A DNA stretch of 64,000 nt from Streptomyces sp. NRRL F-525. GTDB taxonomy: Bacteria; Actinomycetota; Actinomycetes; Streptomycetales; Streptomycetaceae. How positions within the stretch are numbered: position 1 is the first letter of the stretch; each line of letters begins with the position of its first letter. The position numbers and the translations under genes are program-made. The notes under the pieces were generated by a model, which did no database searches, was not told where the DNA came from, and saw only the letters and a program-made list of their open reading frames with translations. Positions 16,545 to 24,125 of this stretch are shown here, piece by piece. The stretch lies in assembly GCF_000716605.1 (NCBI RefSeq), contig NZ_JNXE01000018.1, positions 111,004 to 175,003 of the forward strand, given 5' to 3'.

Positions 16545-16558
16545 GGCAAGCGCTTGCC
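16545..16558. promoter_or_regulatory. LacI-type operator upstream of the binding-protein gene
   Basis: GGCAAGCGCTTGCC is a perfect 14-bp palindrome and the best of the three LacI-type sites in this cluster. It lies 53 bp before the ATG of the solute-binding protein. Confidence 0.7.
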
Positions 16559-16610
16559 CACCGCCCGCGAGGCCACCACACCGTCGCATCCACAAGAAGA
16601 GAGCCGCTCT

Positions 16611-17948
16611 ATGAAGACCAGCATCCGCAGAAGCAGGCGTGCCGCCGTGGCCGTCGCCCTGGGCTCCGTGCTCGCGCTGACCGCCACCGCGTGCGGCGAC
16701 GACGGCAGCGGGGCCGCGGGGGACAAGGGCGGCGAGGGGTCCGGCAAGGGCACGATCACCTTCTGGGACAACAACGGCGGTGTCCGCACCGACATCTGGA
16801 AGCAGATCATCGCGGACTTCGAGAAGAAGAACCCCGACATCAAGGTCAAGTACGTCGGGATACCGGCCGCGAGCGCCCAGTCCAAGTACGACACCGCGAT
16901 CCAGGGCGGCGGGCTGCCCGACGTCGGCGGGGTCGGAACGGCGGTGCTGGCCGAGGTCGCGGTGCAGGGGGCGCTGGAGCCGTTGGACAGCCGGCTCAAG
17001 TCCAGTTCTCTGAACGGGAAGTTGAGTCAGAACCTGCTTGATGTCAGCAAGAGCGCGGGGGGTGGGGACACGCTGTATCAGATTCCTACCTCCGCGAACA
17101 ATGGCACGTTGTGGTACCGCACCGATCTGTTCAAGGCGGCGGGGCTGGACGCGCCGACGACCTGGTCGAAGTTCTATGCCGCCGCGGACAAACTCACCGA
17201 CAAGGCGAAGAACAAGTTCGGGTTCACCATTCGCGGTGGCGAGGGGTCCATCGCGCCCGCGTTGGACGCGGTGTACGGGCAGACCGGGATCACGTCCTTC
17301 TGGAACGGGGACAAGACGACGGTCAACGACCCGAAGAATGTTGCCGCGTTGGCGAAGTACGTCGGGCTGTTCAAGAAGGACACTCCGTCCGCCGACCTCA
17401 ACAACGACTTCACGAAGATGGTCGCGCAGTGGGACAGCGGGACGATCGGGATGTTGAGCCATAACCTCGGGTCGTACCAGGATCATCTGAAGGCGCTGGG
17501 CGCGGACAAGTTCAAGGGAATTCCCAATCCGACGCTGGACGACGGTACGCGGGTGCAGATCTCCAACCCCGTTGACGGGCTGAGTCTGTTCAAGTCCAGC
17601 AAGAACAAGGAAGCGGCCTGGAAGTTCATCGAGTTCGCGGTGTCCGCGGGGGAGAACTCGAAGTACAACGAGTCTGCTGGGCAGGTGCCGGCCAACATGG
17701 ACGCGGCTGACGCGGCGTGGATTCAGAAGTCCGAGCCTACGCAGTTGGCTGCGGCGGCGTTGAACGGGGCTTCCACGAAGATTGTGCAGCTGCCGTATTA
17801 CCTGCCGGACTGGAACACGATCTCGAAGGCGGACAACGAGCCGAACTTCCAGAAGCTGTTGTTGGGGAAGGTGACGGCTAAGGAGTTCCTGGACACGTTG
17901 GCTGATCAGTTGAACAAGGCTCAGGCGGACTGGAAGAAGAACCACTGA
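16611..17948 (+). CDS. Sugar ABC transporter solute-binding lipoprotein
   Basis: This 445-residue family 1 binding protein has a lipoprotein signal with lipobox ending at Cys28 (TATAC). A Gly/Asp/Lys linker and a two-lobed mature domain (TFWDNNGG, IPTSANNGTLWYRTD, NPVDGLSLF) follow. The frame is open from 16518, but an ATG at 16611 gives the proper signal peptide. It would deliver substrate to the permeases at 11087-12903, from which it is separated by the three catabolic genes. Its own perfect operator suggests the same regulator. Codon use in the 3' two thirds is somewhat less GC-extreme than in its neighbours. Confidence 0.94.
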   Translation: MKTSIRRSRRAAVAVALGSVLALTATACGDDGSGAAGDKGGEGSGKGTITFWDNNGGVRTDIWKQIIADFEKKNPDIKVKYVGIPAASAQSKYDTAIQGGGLPDVGGVGTAVLAEVAVQGALEPLDSRLKSSSLNGKLSQNLLDVSKSAGGGDTLYQIPTSANNGTLWYRTDLFKAAGLDAPTTWSKFYAAADKLTDKAKNKFGFTIRGGEGSIAPALDAVYGQTGITSFWNGDKTTVNDPKNVAALAKYVGLFKKDTPSADLNNDFTKMVAQWDSGTIGMLSHNLGSYQDHLKALGADKFKGIPNPTLDDGTRVQISNPVDGLSLFKSSKNKEAAWKFIEFAVSAGENSKYNESAGQVPANMDAADAAWIQKSEPTQLAAAALNGASTKIVQLPYYLPDWNTISKADNEPNFQKLLLGKVTAKEFLDTLADQLNKAQADWKKNH

Positions 17949-17990
17949 GTTGGGTGGTTGCGGTTGTGGGGGACTGCGGGCCCGTTGTGG

Positions 17991-18016
17991 CTGGTCGCGC
18001 AGTTCCCCGCGCCCCT
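17991..18016 (+). repeat. 26-bp dispersed intergenic repeat, copy 1
   Basis: This copy reads CTGGTCGCGCAGTTCCCC followed by GCGCCCCT. It is shared with 43675-43700, 48229-48254 and, inverted, 61653-61678. It follows the stop codon of the binding-protein gene and is followed by AAAA, so it may act as a processing or termination element. Confidence 0.85.
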
Positions 18017-18054
18017 AAAAGACATGCACCTCAGCTGCGTTGAAAGGCACCCCT

Positions 18055-18840
18055 GTGTCCTTAAGCCGTAGGCAGGTCACCCTCGCGGCGCTGGCCGCCG
18101 TTCCTCTTCGACCCGGAGGGCGGAAGGGCCGCACTCTTTACATCGCCGGTGATTCCACCGCCGCGCAGAAGTACTCCGTCGAAGCTCCGGAGACCGGGTG
18201 GGGTATGGCGCTTCCCTTCTTTCTGCGGAAGGGAGTGAAAGTCTCCAATCAGGCCGTGAACGGGCGGAGTTCGAAGAGCTTCGTCGATGAAGGGCGGCTG
18301 GACGTGATCCTTGCCGCCATCCGGCCCGGTGATTTCCTCCTCGTCCAGTTCGCGCACAACGACGAGAAGATCGCCGATCCGACCCGTTACACCGAGCCCT
18401 GGACGACGTACCAGGACTATCTGCGGCTCTACATCGAAGGGGCCCGGGCTCATGGCGCTCGGCCCGTGCTCGCCACCCCCGTCGAGCGTCGCAGGTTCGA
18501 CGTCGACGGCAACGCGCTGCCGACGCACGGGGATTACCCGGCGGCGATGCGGGCGCTCGCGCAGGAGGAGCGGGTCGCGCTGCTCGACATCGAGGCGTTG
18601 TCGCTCGCGTTGTGGCAGCGGCTCGGGGTGGAGGAGACGAAGGTCTACTTCAACTGGACCGACACCGAGCAGGACAACACGCACTTCAATCCGCCCGGTG
18701 CGATCGCCGTGGCGCGGCTCGTGGCGCGGGAGTTGCTGCGCACGCGGGTGCTCGCGTCGCGTGATGTCGTCCGGCTGCACGAGGACATTCCGACGTCCTG
18801 GATCACCTGGCCCGAGGCGAGCGACGTCTCGGACGCGTAG
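18055..18840 (+). CDS. Rhamnogalacturonan acetylesterase (CE12, SGNH hydrolase)
   Basis: The 261-residue protein has all four SGNH blocks: GDS with Ser34, Gly70 (NGRSS), Asn102 (HND) and Asp206/His209 (DNTHF). This matches CE12 esterases that remove acetyl groups from rhamnogalacturonan I. The GTG at 18055 follows GAAAGG by 7 nt and gives an SRRQVTL motif, suggesting Tat export, although the hydrophobic segment is short. It is first in a run of exported pectinases on the same strand. Confidence 0.9.
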   Translation: MSLSRRQVTLAALAAVPLRPGGRKGRTLYIAGDSTAAQKYSVEAPETGWGMALPFFLRKGVKVSNQAVNGRSSKSFVDEGRLDVILAAIRPGDFLLVQFAHNDEKIADPTRYTEPWTTYQDYLRLYIEGARAHGARPVLATPVERRRFDVDGNALPTHGDYPAAMRALAQEERVALLDIEALSLALWQRLGVEETKVYFNWTDTEQDNTHFNPPGAIAVARLVARELLRTRVLASRDVVRLHEDIPTSWITWPEASDVSDA

Positions 18841-18857
18841 GCAAGGAGACCCGCACG

Positions 18858-20168
18858 ATGCGTACACAGAAATGTCATGGACGTGTCATAGCAACGCTGG
18901 TGGGCTGCACCGCCCTGGCCCTCGCGGTCACCACGACCACCGCCCAGGCTCATCCGCGCCCCCTCGACCGCCAGACCCTCGGCGCCGCTGACGGCTGGGC
19001 CTCCTACGGCACCGGCACCAGCGGTGGCGCGGCGGCCACCCCCGACCACGTCTACACCGTCTCCAACTGGGCTGATTTCAAGGCCGCGTTGGCCGCCGGT
19101 GGCACCGCGCCGAAGATCATCAGAGTGAAGGGTGTGATCGACGCCAACGCCGAGGGCTGCGACTCCTTCGCCGCGCCCGGCTACGACTTCGCCCAGTACC
19201 TCGCCACCTACGACCCCGCCGTCTGGGGCTACGGGCAGAACCTCGACAACGAGCCCGCCGACAGCCCCGAGGGCCTGCGCCGCGTCTCCGCCGCCAACCA
19301 GAACACCGCCATCAAGGCGTTCGTCCCCGCCAACACCACCATCATCGGCATCGGCAGGAACGCCGGCTTCAAGGGCGCCAGCCTGCAGATCACGGCCGTC
19401 GACAACGTCATCGTCCGCAACCTCGCCTTCGAGAGCCCGCTCGACTGCTTCCCGCAGTGGGACCCGACCGACGGCGACACCGGCAACTGGAACTCCGAGT
19501 ACGACAGTGCCGTCATCTACGGCTCCACGCATGTGTGGTTGGACCACAACACGTTCACCGACGGGGCCCACCCGGACAGTTCGCTGCCCACCTACTACGG
19601 GCGGATCTTCGAGCAGCACGACGGCGAACTCGACATCGTCAAGGCCGCCGACTACGTCACCGCCTCCTGGAACGTCTTCACCGACCACGACAAGACGATC
19701 CTCATCGGCAACAGCGACAGCGCCTCCACGGCCGCCATCGACCGGGGCCATCTGAAGGTGACGCTCCATCACAACCTGTTCTCCAACCTCGTCGAGCGCG
19801 CACCCCGCGTCCGCTTCGGCCAAGTCGACTCGTACAACAACCACTTCGTCGCCGACCCCGGATACGGCTACAGCTACGGCATCGGGCTGGAGTCCCAACT
19901 CGTCGCGGAACACAACGCGTTCACGGTCCCGGCCGGAATCGACGAGGCCACCATCCTCAAGAAGTGGTCCGAGGCGCCGCTCACCGCCGACGACAACTAC
20001 GTCAACGGCGAGCTCACCGACCTGATCGCCGTCCACAACGCGGGAGTTCCGACCGAGATCCTGCAGTCCGGCGCGGGCTGGACCCCGACCCTGCGCACGA
20101 AGATCGACCCCGCGAAGGCCGTGCCGTTCATCGTCGACCGGGGCGCGGGCGCGGGCCGCCTGCGCTGA
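18858..20168 (+). CDS. Secreted pectate lyase, PL1
   Basis: The 436-residue protein has a Sec signal peptide cleaved near AQA-HP (about residue 32). A right-handed beta-helix follows with the PL1 landmarks VWLDHNTFTDG (calcium-binding Asp region) and the RAPRVRFG segment containing the catalytic Arg. PL1 lyases cleave de-esterified homogalacturonan by beta-elimination, with calcium. AAGGAG precedes the ATG, 17 bp after the esterase stop, so the two are probably one operon. A strong hairpin follows at 20185. Confidence 0.94.
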   Translation: MRTQKCHGRVIATLVGCTALALAVTTTTAQAHPRPLDRQTLGAADGWASYGTGTSGGAAATPDHVYTVSNWADFKAALAAGGTAPKIIRVKGVIDANAEGCDSFAAPGYDFAQYLATYDPAVWGYGQNLDNEPADSPEGLRRVSAANQNTAIKAFVPANTTIIGIGRNAGFKGASLQITAVDNVIVRNLAFESPLDCFPQWDPTDGDTGNWNSEYDSAVIYGSTHVWLDHNTFTDGAHPDSSLPTYYGRIFEQHDGELDIVKAADYVTASWNVFTDHDKTILIGNSDSASTAAIDRGHLKVTLHHNLFSNLVERAPRVRFGQVDSYNNHFVADPGYGYSYGIGLESQLVAEHNAFTVPAGIDEATILKKWSEAPLTADDNYVNGELTDLIAVHNAGVPTEILQSGAGWTPTLRTKIDPAKAVPFIVDRGAGAGRLR

Positions 20169-20184
20169 CCAACACCCGTACACA

Positions 20185-20212
20185 CCGGGCCGGTTCCTCC
20201 CGACCGGCCCGG
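20185..20212 (+). terminator. Terminator-like hairpin after the pectate lyase
   Basis: CCGGGCCGGT (20185-20194) pairs perfectly with ACCGGCCCGG (20203-20212) around an 8-nt loop. It starts 17 bp after the PL1 stop. It may end or attenuate the transcript before the pectinesterases. Confidence 0.65.
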
Positions 20213-20256
20213 CGCCGGGGCCCACCTCACGAGCCGCACCGCGAAGGAGCACCCGC

Positions 20257-21426
20257 ATGCCCTCGCACCACCACTCCCGCCAACTTCCCCTGTCCAGACG
20301 GGGATTCCTCGTCGCGAGCGTCGGCGTCGGCGCGGGCGCCGCGCTCGGCCTCACCGCGGTACCCGCCCTCGCCGTCGGCGGACCGCGCGCGTTCGGCCGC
20401 TACGGTTCACCCGCCGCGCGCCTCACCCCGCTCACCCGGTACGTCGACCCGCGCGGCCGGGGCGACTTCACCACCGTCCAGGCCGCCGTCACCGCCGCGA
20501 CCACCGCCGGGTACACCCTGGTCATCGCGCCCGGCGTCTACCGCGAGACGGTCACCGCCGGAGTCACCGACCCGGCGACCGGCCAACTCACCCCCGCCGC
20601 CTCCGAGATGACCTGGATCGGCGCGAGCGAGAACCCGCGTGACGTCGTCATCGTCTACGACAACGCCAACGGGACGCGGAAACCCGATGGTTCGGGCACC
20701 TACGGCACCACCGGCTCGGCCACCACCACCATCCGCACCGACGGATTCACCGCCCGCCGGATCACCTTCGCCAACGACTGGCTGCGTGCCGACCACCCCG
20801 AGATCACCGGCACCCAAGCGGTCGCGATCAAGGTGCAGGGCGACCGTTCGGCGTTCTTCGACTGCCACTTCCTGGGGCATCAAGACACCCTGTACGCCGA
20901 CTCGTTCGCCCTCGGCGTCTTCGCCCGCCAGTACTACGCGCGCTGCTACGTCGAGGGAGACGTCGACTTCGTCTTCGGGCGCGCGACCGCCGTCTACGAC
21001 CACTGCCACTTCCGGACGCTCAACCGCACCGACCTGGCGACGGCGCCGTACGGCTTCGTCTTCGCGCCCTCCACGGCGGTCGCGAACCCGCGCGGATACC
21101 TGGTGACGCACAGCCGCGTGAGCAGCCAAGCCCCGGACGCCTACTACAAGTTGGCCCGTCCCTGGGTGCCCGGCTCGGACACCACCGCCCACCCGATGCT
21201 CACCGTGCGGGACACGGTGCTGGGCGCCGGGATCGACGCGGTGGCGCCGTACACCAACATGTCGGACAGCTATCCCTGGCAGGGGCAGCGGTTCGCCGAG
21301 TACCGGAACGCGGGTCCGGGTGCCGAGATCAGCGTGCCGGAGAACCGGCCCCAACTCACCCCGGCACAGGCCGAGTCGGCGACGCGTGAGGTCTATCTCG
21401 GCGACTGGAAGCCGGGGCGGCGATGA
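20257..21426 (+). CDS. Secreted pectinesterase, CE8
   Basis: The 389-residue enzyme has a Tat signal (SRRGFLVAS) and a signal peptidase site near ALA-VGG. The CE8 signatures follow in order: GTQAVAI, GHQDTLY with a catalytic Asp, GDVDFVFG with the second catalytic Asp, and RPWVPG with the conserved Arg. It would remove methyl esters from homogalacturonan and so create substrate for the PL1 and PL9 lyases. AAGGAG precedes the ATG. Its stop overlaps the start of a second pectinesterase, an unusual tandem. Confidence 0.95.
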   Translation: MPSHHHSRQLPLSRRGFLVASVGVGAGAALGLTAVPALAVGGPRAFGRYGSPAARLTPLTRYVDPRGRGDFTTVQAAVTAATTAGYTLVIAPGVYRETVTAGVTDPATGQLTPAASEMTWIGASENPRDVVIVYDNANGTRKPDGSGTYGTTGSATTTIRTDGFTARRITFANDWLRADHPEITGTQAVAIKVQGDRSAFFDCHFLGHQDTLYADSFALGVFARQYYARCYVEGDVDFVFGRATAVYDHCHFRTLNRTDLATAPYGFVFAPSTAVANPRGYLVTHSRVSSQAPDAYYKLARPWVPGSDTTAHPMLTVRDTVLGAGIDAVAPYTNMSDSYPWQGQRFAEYRNAGPGAEISVPENRPQLTPAQAESATREVYLGDWKPGRR

Positions 21427-22466
21427 CCCTGCGCAGACGCACCCTCCTGACGGGGATCGTCGGTGGGCTGGTGGCCGCAGGCGCCGGGCCCGCCGTAGGT
21501 CTCGGCCGTCGTCGTGTGCTGCATGTCCGGCCCGGTGACTCGGTGCAGGCCGCCGTCGACGCGGTGGAGGGCAGCGGCTGGACGGTCGTCGTGCACCCGG
21601 GGACGTACCGCGAGGTCGTCAACGTGCCTGCGGGGGCTGGTGAGTTGACGTTGCGCGGGGCCACCCGCGACCCGCGTGACGTCGTCATCGTCTACGACAA
21701 CGCCAACGGGACGCAGAAACCGGACGGTTCGGGGACGACGTACGGTACGGCGGGCTCCGCGACCTTCACGTCGGCGGCGCCCGGGCTGACCGTACGGGAC
21801 CTCACGCTCGCCAACGACTGGCTGCGCGCGGACCATCCGGAGATCACGGGGACGCAGGCGGTGGCCGCGTATGTGACGGGGGACCGCTCGCGGTTCGCGC
21901 GGGTCCGTCTACTCGCCCACCAGGACACGCTGTTCGTGGACACGTCGGCGCTGGAGGTCTTCGACCGGCAGTACTTCTCCCGCTGTTACATCGAGGGGGA
22001 CGTCGACTTCGTTTTCGGGCGGGCGACGGCGGTCTTCGCGGACTGCCACTTCCACACCCTGCAACGGGACGTGGCCTTCACGCCCAAGGGCATGGTCTTC
22101 GCGCCGTCCACCGCCCGTGCCAACCCGCACGGCATCCTCGCGGTCCGCTCCCGGATCACCTCCGGCGCCGAGGACGCCGCGTACAAGCTGGCCCGGCCGT
22201 GGGTCCCGTCGTACGAGACGACGGCGTGGCCGTCCCTCGTCGTGCGGGACACCCGGATCGGGCCCGGCATCGACCCGGTCGCGCCGTACACGAACATGCG
22301 CGACGCCTATCCCTGGCAGTCGATGCGCTTTGCCGAGTACCGCAACACAGGGCCGGGCTCCGTGATCACCGTCGCGGAGAACCGGCCCCAACTCACGCCC
22401 GCCGAGGCTGACTTGCACACCCCTGCCGCCTACCTCGGTGACTGGCGACCCGTCCGCCCACTCTGA
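21423..22466 (+). CDS. Secreted pectinesterase, CE8 (second copy)
   Basis: This 347-residue protein is a paralogue of the preceding enzyme and shares long identical runs (for example NDWLRADHPEITGTQAV). It is shorter at the N-terminus. A Tat-like signal (LRRRTLLTG) is followed by the CE8 motifs AHQDTLF, GDVDFVFG and RPWVPS. The start codon overlaps the upstream stop (ATGA). The pair looks like a local duplication with some divergence, perhaps in pattern of attack or pH range (inference). Confidence 0.95.
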   Translation: MTLRRRTLLTGIVGGLVAAGAGPAVGLGRRRVLHVRPGDSVQAAVDAVEGSGWTVVVHPGTYREVVNVPAGAGELTLRGATRDPRDVVIVYDNANGTQKPDGSGTTYGTAGSATFTSAAPGLTVRDLTLANDWLRADHPEITGTQAVAAYVTGDRSRFARVRLLAHQDTLFVDTSALEVFDRQYFSRCYIEGDVDFVFGRATAVFADCHFHTLQRDVAFTPKGMVFAPSTARANPHGILAVRSRITSGAEDAAYKLARPWVPSYETTAWPSLVVRDTRIGPGIDPVAPYTNMRDAYPWQSMRFAEYRNTGPGSVITVAENRPQLTPAEADLHTPAAYLGDWRPVRPL

Positions 22467-22488
22467 TCGACGAAAGGACCCGCACGTC

Positions 22489-23601
22489 ATGCGTCGTATC
22501 AGCACCTTCACCGCACTCGCCGTGACCACGGCCTCGCTCGGACTCGCCGTGATCGCCACCCCGGCACACGCGGCGACCGTCGTGGTCAGCAACTCCACCG
22601 ATCTGACCAGCGCCATCAAGAACGCCACCGCCGGTACGGTCATCCAGGTCCGGGCCGGCACCTACTACCCGACGGCCACCCTCCAGTCGACGGCCAACGG
22701 CACCTCCTCCGCGCCGATCACCCTCACCGCGTACGGCTCGGAGACGGTCAAGATCGACGGTTCGTCACTGCCGTCCGGTTCCTGGATCTTCAAGCTGACC
22801 GCCGACTACTGGAACGTCTCCAACCTGACCTTCCAGAACTCCCCGGACAGCGCGGTCGTCTGCCAGTCCTGCACCGGCACCAACTGGAGCAACGTCAAGA
22901 CCATCAACGGCGGCGACTCCGGCTTCACGCTCACCGGCGACGGCACCGTCAACAACACGGTCAAGAACCTTGACTCGTACGGGAATTACGACGCCGCCAC
23001 CCATGGCCAGAACGCCGACGGGGTCGCCATCAAGTTCGGCTCCGGCACCGGCAACCTCGTCACCGGCGCCCGGCTGTACAACAACTCGGACGACGGCATC
23101 GACCTCTGGTCCTTCTCGTCGCCGGTCACCATCGAGCACAGCTGGTCCTTCGGCAACGGGATCAACCGCTGGGGCGACTCCGCCTTCGAGGGCAACGGCA
23201 ACGGCTACAAGCTGGGCGGCAACGGCGTCACCGTCGCCCATGTCGTCAACAACTCGGCCGCCTGGGGGAATTCGGGCAACGGCTTCACCGAGAACTCCAA
23301 CACCGGCTCGATCGTCATCAACCGCACCACCGCGTACGCCAACAGCGGCTCGGGCTACTACTTCGCCACCAGCTCAGCCAAACTCGGCAAGAACCTCGCG
23401 GTCAGCAACGGCGGCGGCTCGGTCAGCAAGGGTTCCGCGGTCACCTCGTCCGGCAACAACTGGGACTCCGGCATCTCCACCCCGTCCTTCATCTCCACGG
23501 ACGCGTCGACGACGTACAACGCCCGCTCATCGAGCGGCACACTCCCGGCGACGACGTTCCTGACGACGGGGAGCACGACGATCGGCGCGACGATGAACTG
23601 A
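22489..23601 (+). CDS. Secreted pectate lyase, PL9
   Basis: The 370-residue protein has a Sec signal ending near AHA-ATV (about residue 27). It then forms a right-handed parallel beta-helix with Asn/Gly/Asp-rich turns. Regions matching PL9 lyases are HGQNADGVAIKFGSG and YNNSDDGIDLW, where the calcium-binding Asp cluster and catalytic Lys lie. Endo-cleavage of polygalacturonate is expected. GAAAGG precedes the ATG, 22 bp after the second pectinesterase. A close paralogue is at 32243-33397. Confidence 0.94.
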   Translation: MRRISTFTALAVTTASLGLAVIATPAHAATVVVSNSTDLTSAIKNATAGTVIQVRAGTYYPTATLQSTANGTSSAPITLTAYGSETVKIDGSSLPSGSWIFKLTADYWNVSNLTFQNSPDSAVVCQSCTGTNWSNVKTINGGDSGFTLTGDGTVNNTVKNLDSYGNYDAATHGQNADGVAIKFGSGTGNLVTGARLYNNSDDGIDLWSFSSPVTIEHSWSFGNGINRWGDSAFEGNGNGYKLGGNGVTVAHVVNNSAAWGNSGNGFTENSNTGSIVINRTTAYANSGSGYYFATSSAKLGKNLAVSNGGGSVSKGSAVTSSGNNWDSGISTPSFISTDASTTYNARSSSGTLPATTFLTTGSTTIGATMN

Positions 23602-23611
23602 CGTGTGGCGT

Positions 23612-23649
23612 GGGCTCGGTCGAGGTGCCGCGGAAGGTCGGCCGAGCCC
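23612..23649. terminator. Weak hairpin between convergent PL9 and immunity genes
   Basis: GGGCTCGG (23612-23619) pairs with CCGAGCCC (23642-23649) across a 22-nt loop. It sits between the PL9 stop and the stop of the convergent minus-strand gene, so it could serve both. Confidence 0.4.
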
Positions 23650-23699
23650 GCGTCCGCACCACAGAGCGGGCGGACCGCCCAGGGCGAAGACGACGTCGA

Positions 23700-24125
23700 T
23701 CACGTCGCGAGTGCGCGAAACGCCGCCAGGGAGTCCTCGTAGTCGGATGCCACCGGGTCCTCGGAGGGAAGGGCGCGGGACAGCGACTCGGCCGCGCGCA
23801 GGACGGCCGAGGCGAGCTCGGCAGGGGTCGTGCGGGCGATGACGCCGTCCCTGGACGCCACGGAGAGGCCGTCCTTGGTACGCCGGACCACGAGAGTGAA
23901 CGAGGTGTCGACGCCGGTGAAGGTGAACACCCTGTCGCCGCCCCGGAGAAACGTGCCGAGGCCGTCCAGCAGCTGTACCACCGAGAGATGGATCATCATT
24001 CCCTGGTCGGGCGTACGACCCGCCGAGTCGGCTGTACCGAGATCCCCCGTGACGGACATGTCACCCAGGTCGAAACCGCTCGGGTCGCCCTGGCCGGGTC
24101 GTACGGTGAACTGCACAGTGATCAC
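23700..24125 (-). CDS. Candidate immunity protein to the RHS toxin
   Basis: The 141-residue acidic protein has no recognised domain. It starts at a GTG that overlaps the stop of the RHS gene by 4 bp (GTGA), and no signal peptide is seen. Short, cytoplasmic, acidic products encoded directly after an RHS toxin tip are typically the cognate immunity protein; that assignment is inferred from position only. The sequence has beta-rich halves (VQFTVRPGQG, FTLVVRRTKDG) and a helical C-terminus. Confidence 0.75.
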   Translation of the reverse strand: MITVQFTVRPGQGDPSGFDLGDMSVTGDLGTADSAGRTPDQGMMIHLSVVQLLDGLGTFLRGGDRVFTFTGVDTSFTLVVRRTKDGLSVASRDGVIARTTPAELASAVLRAAESLSRALPSEDPVASDYEDSLAAFRALAT

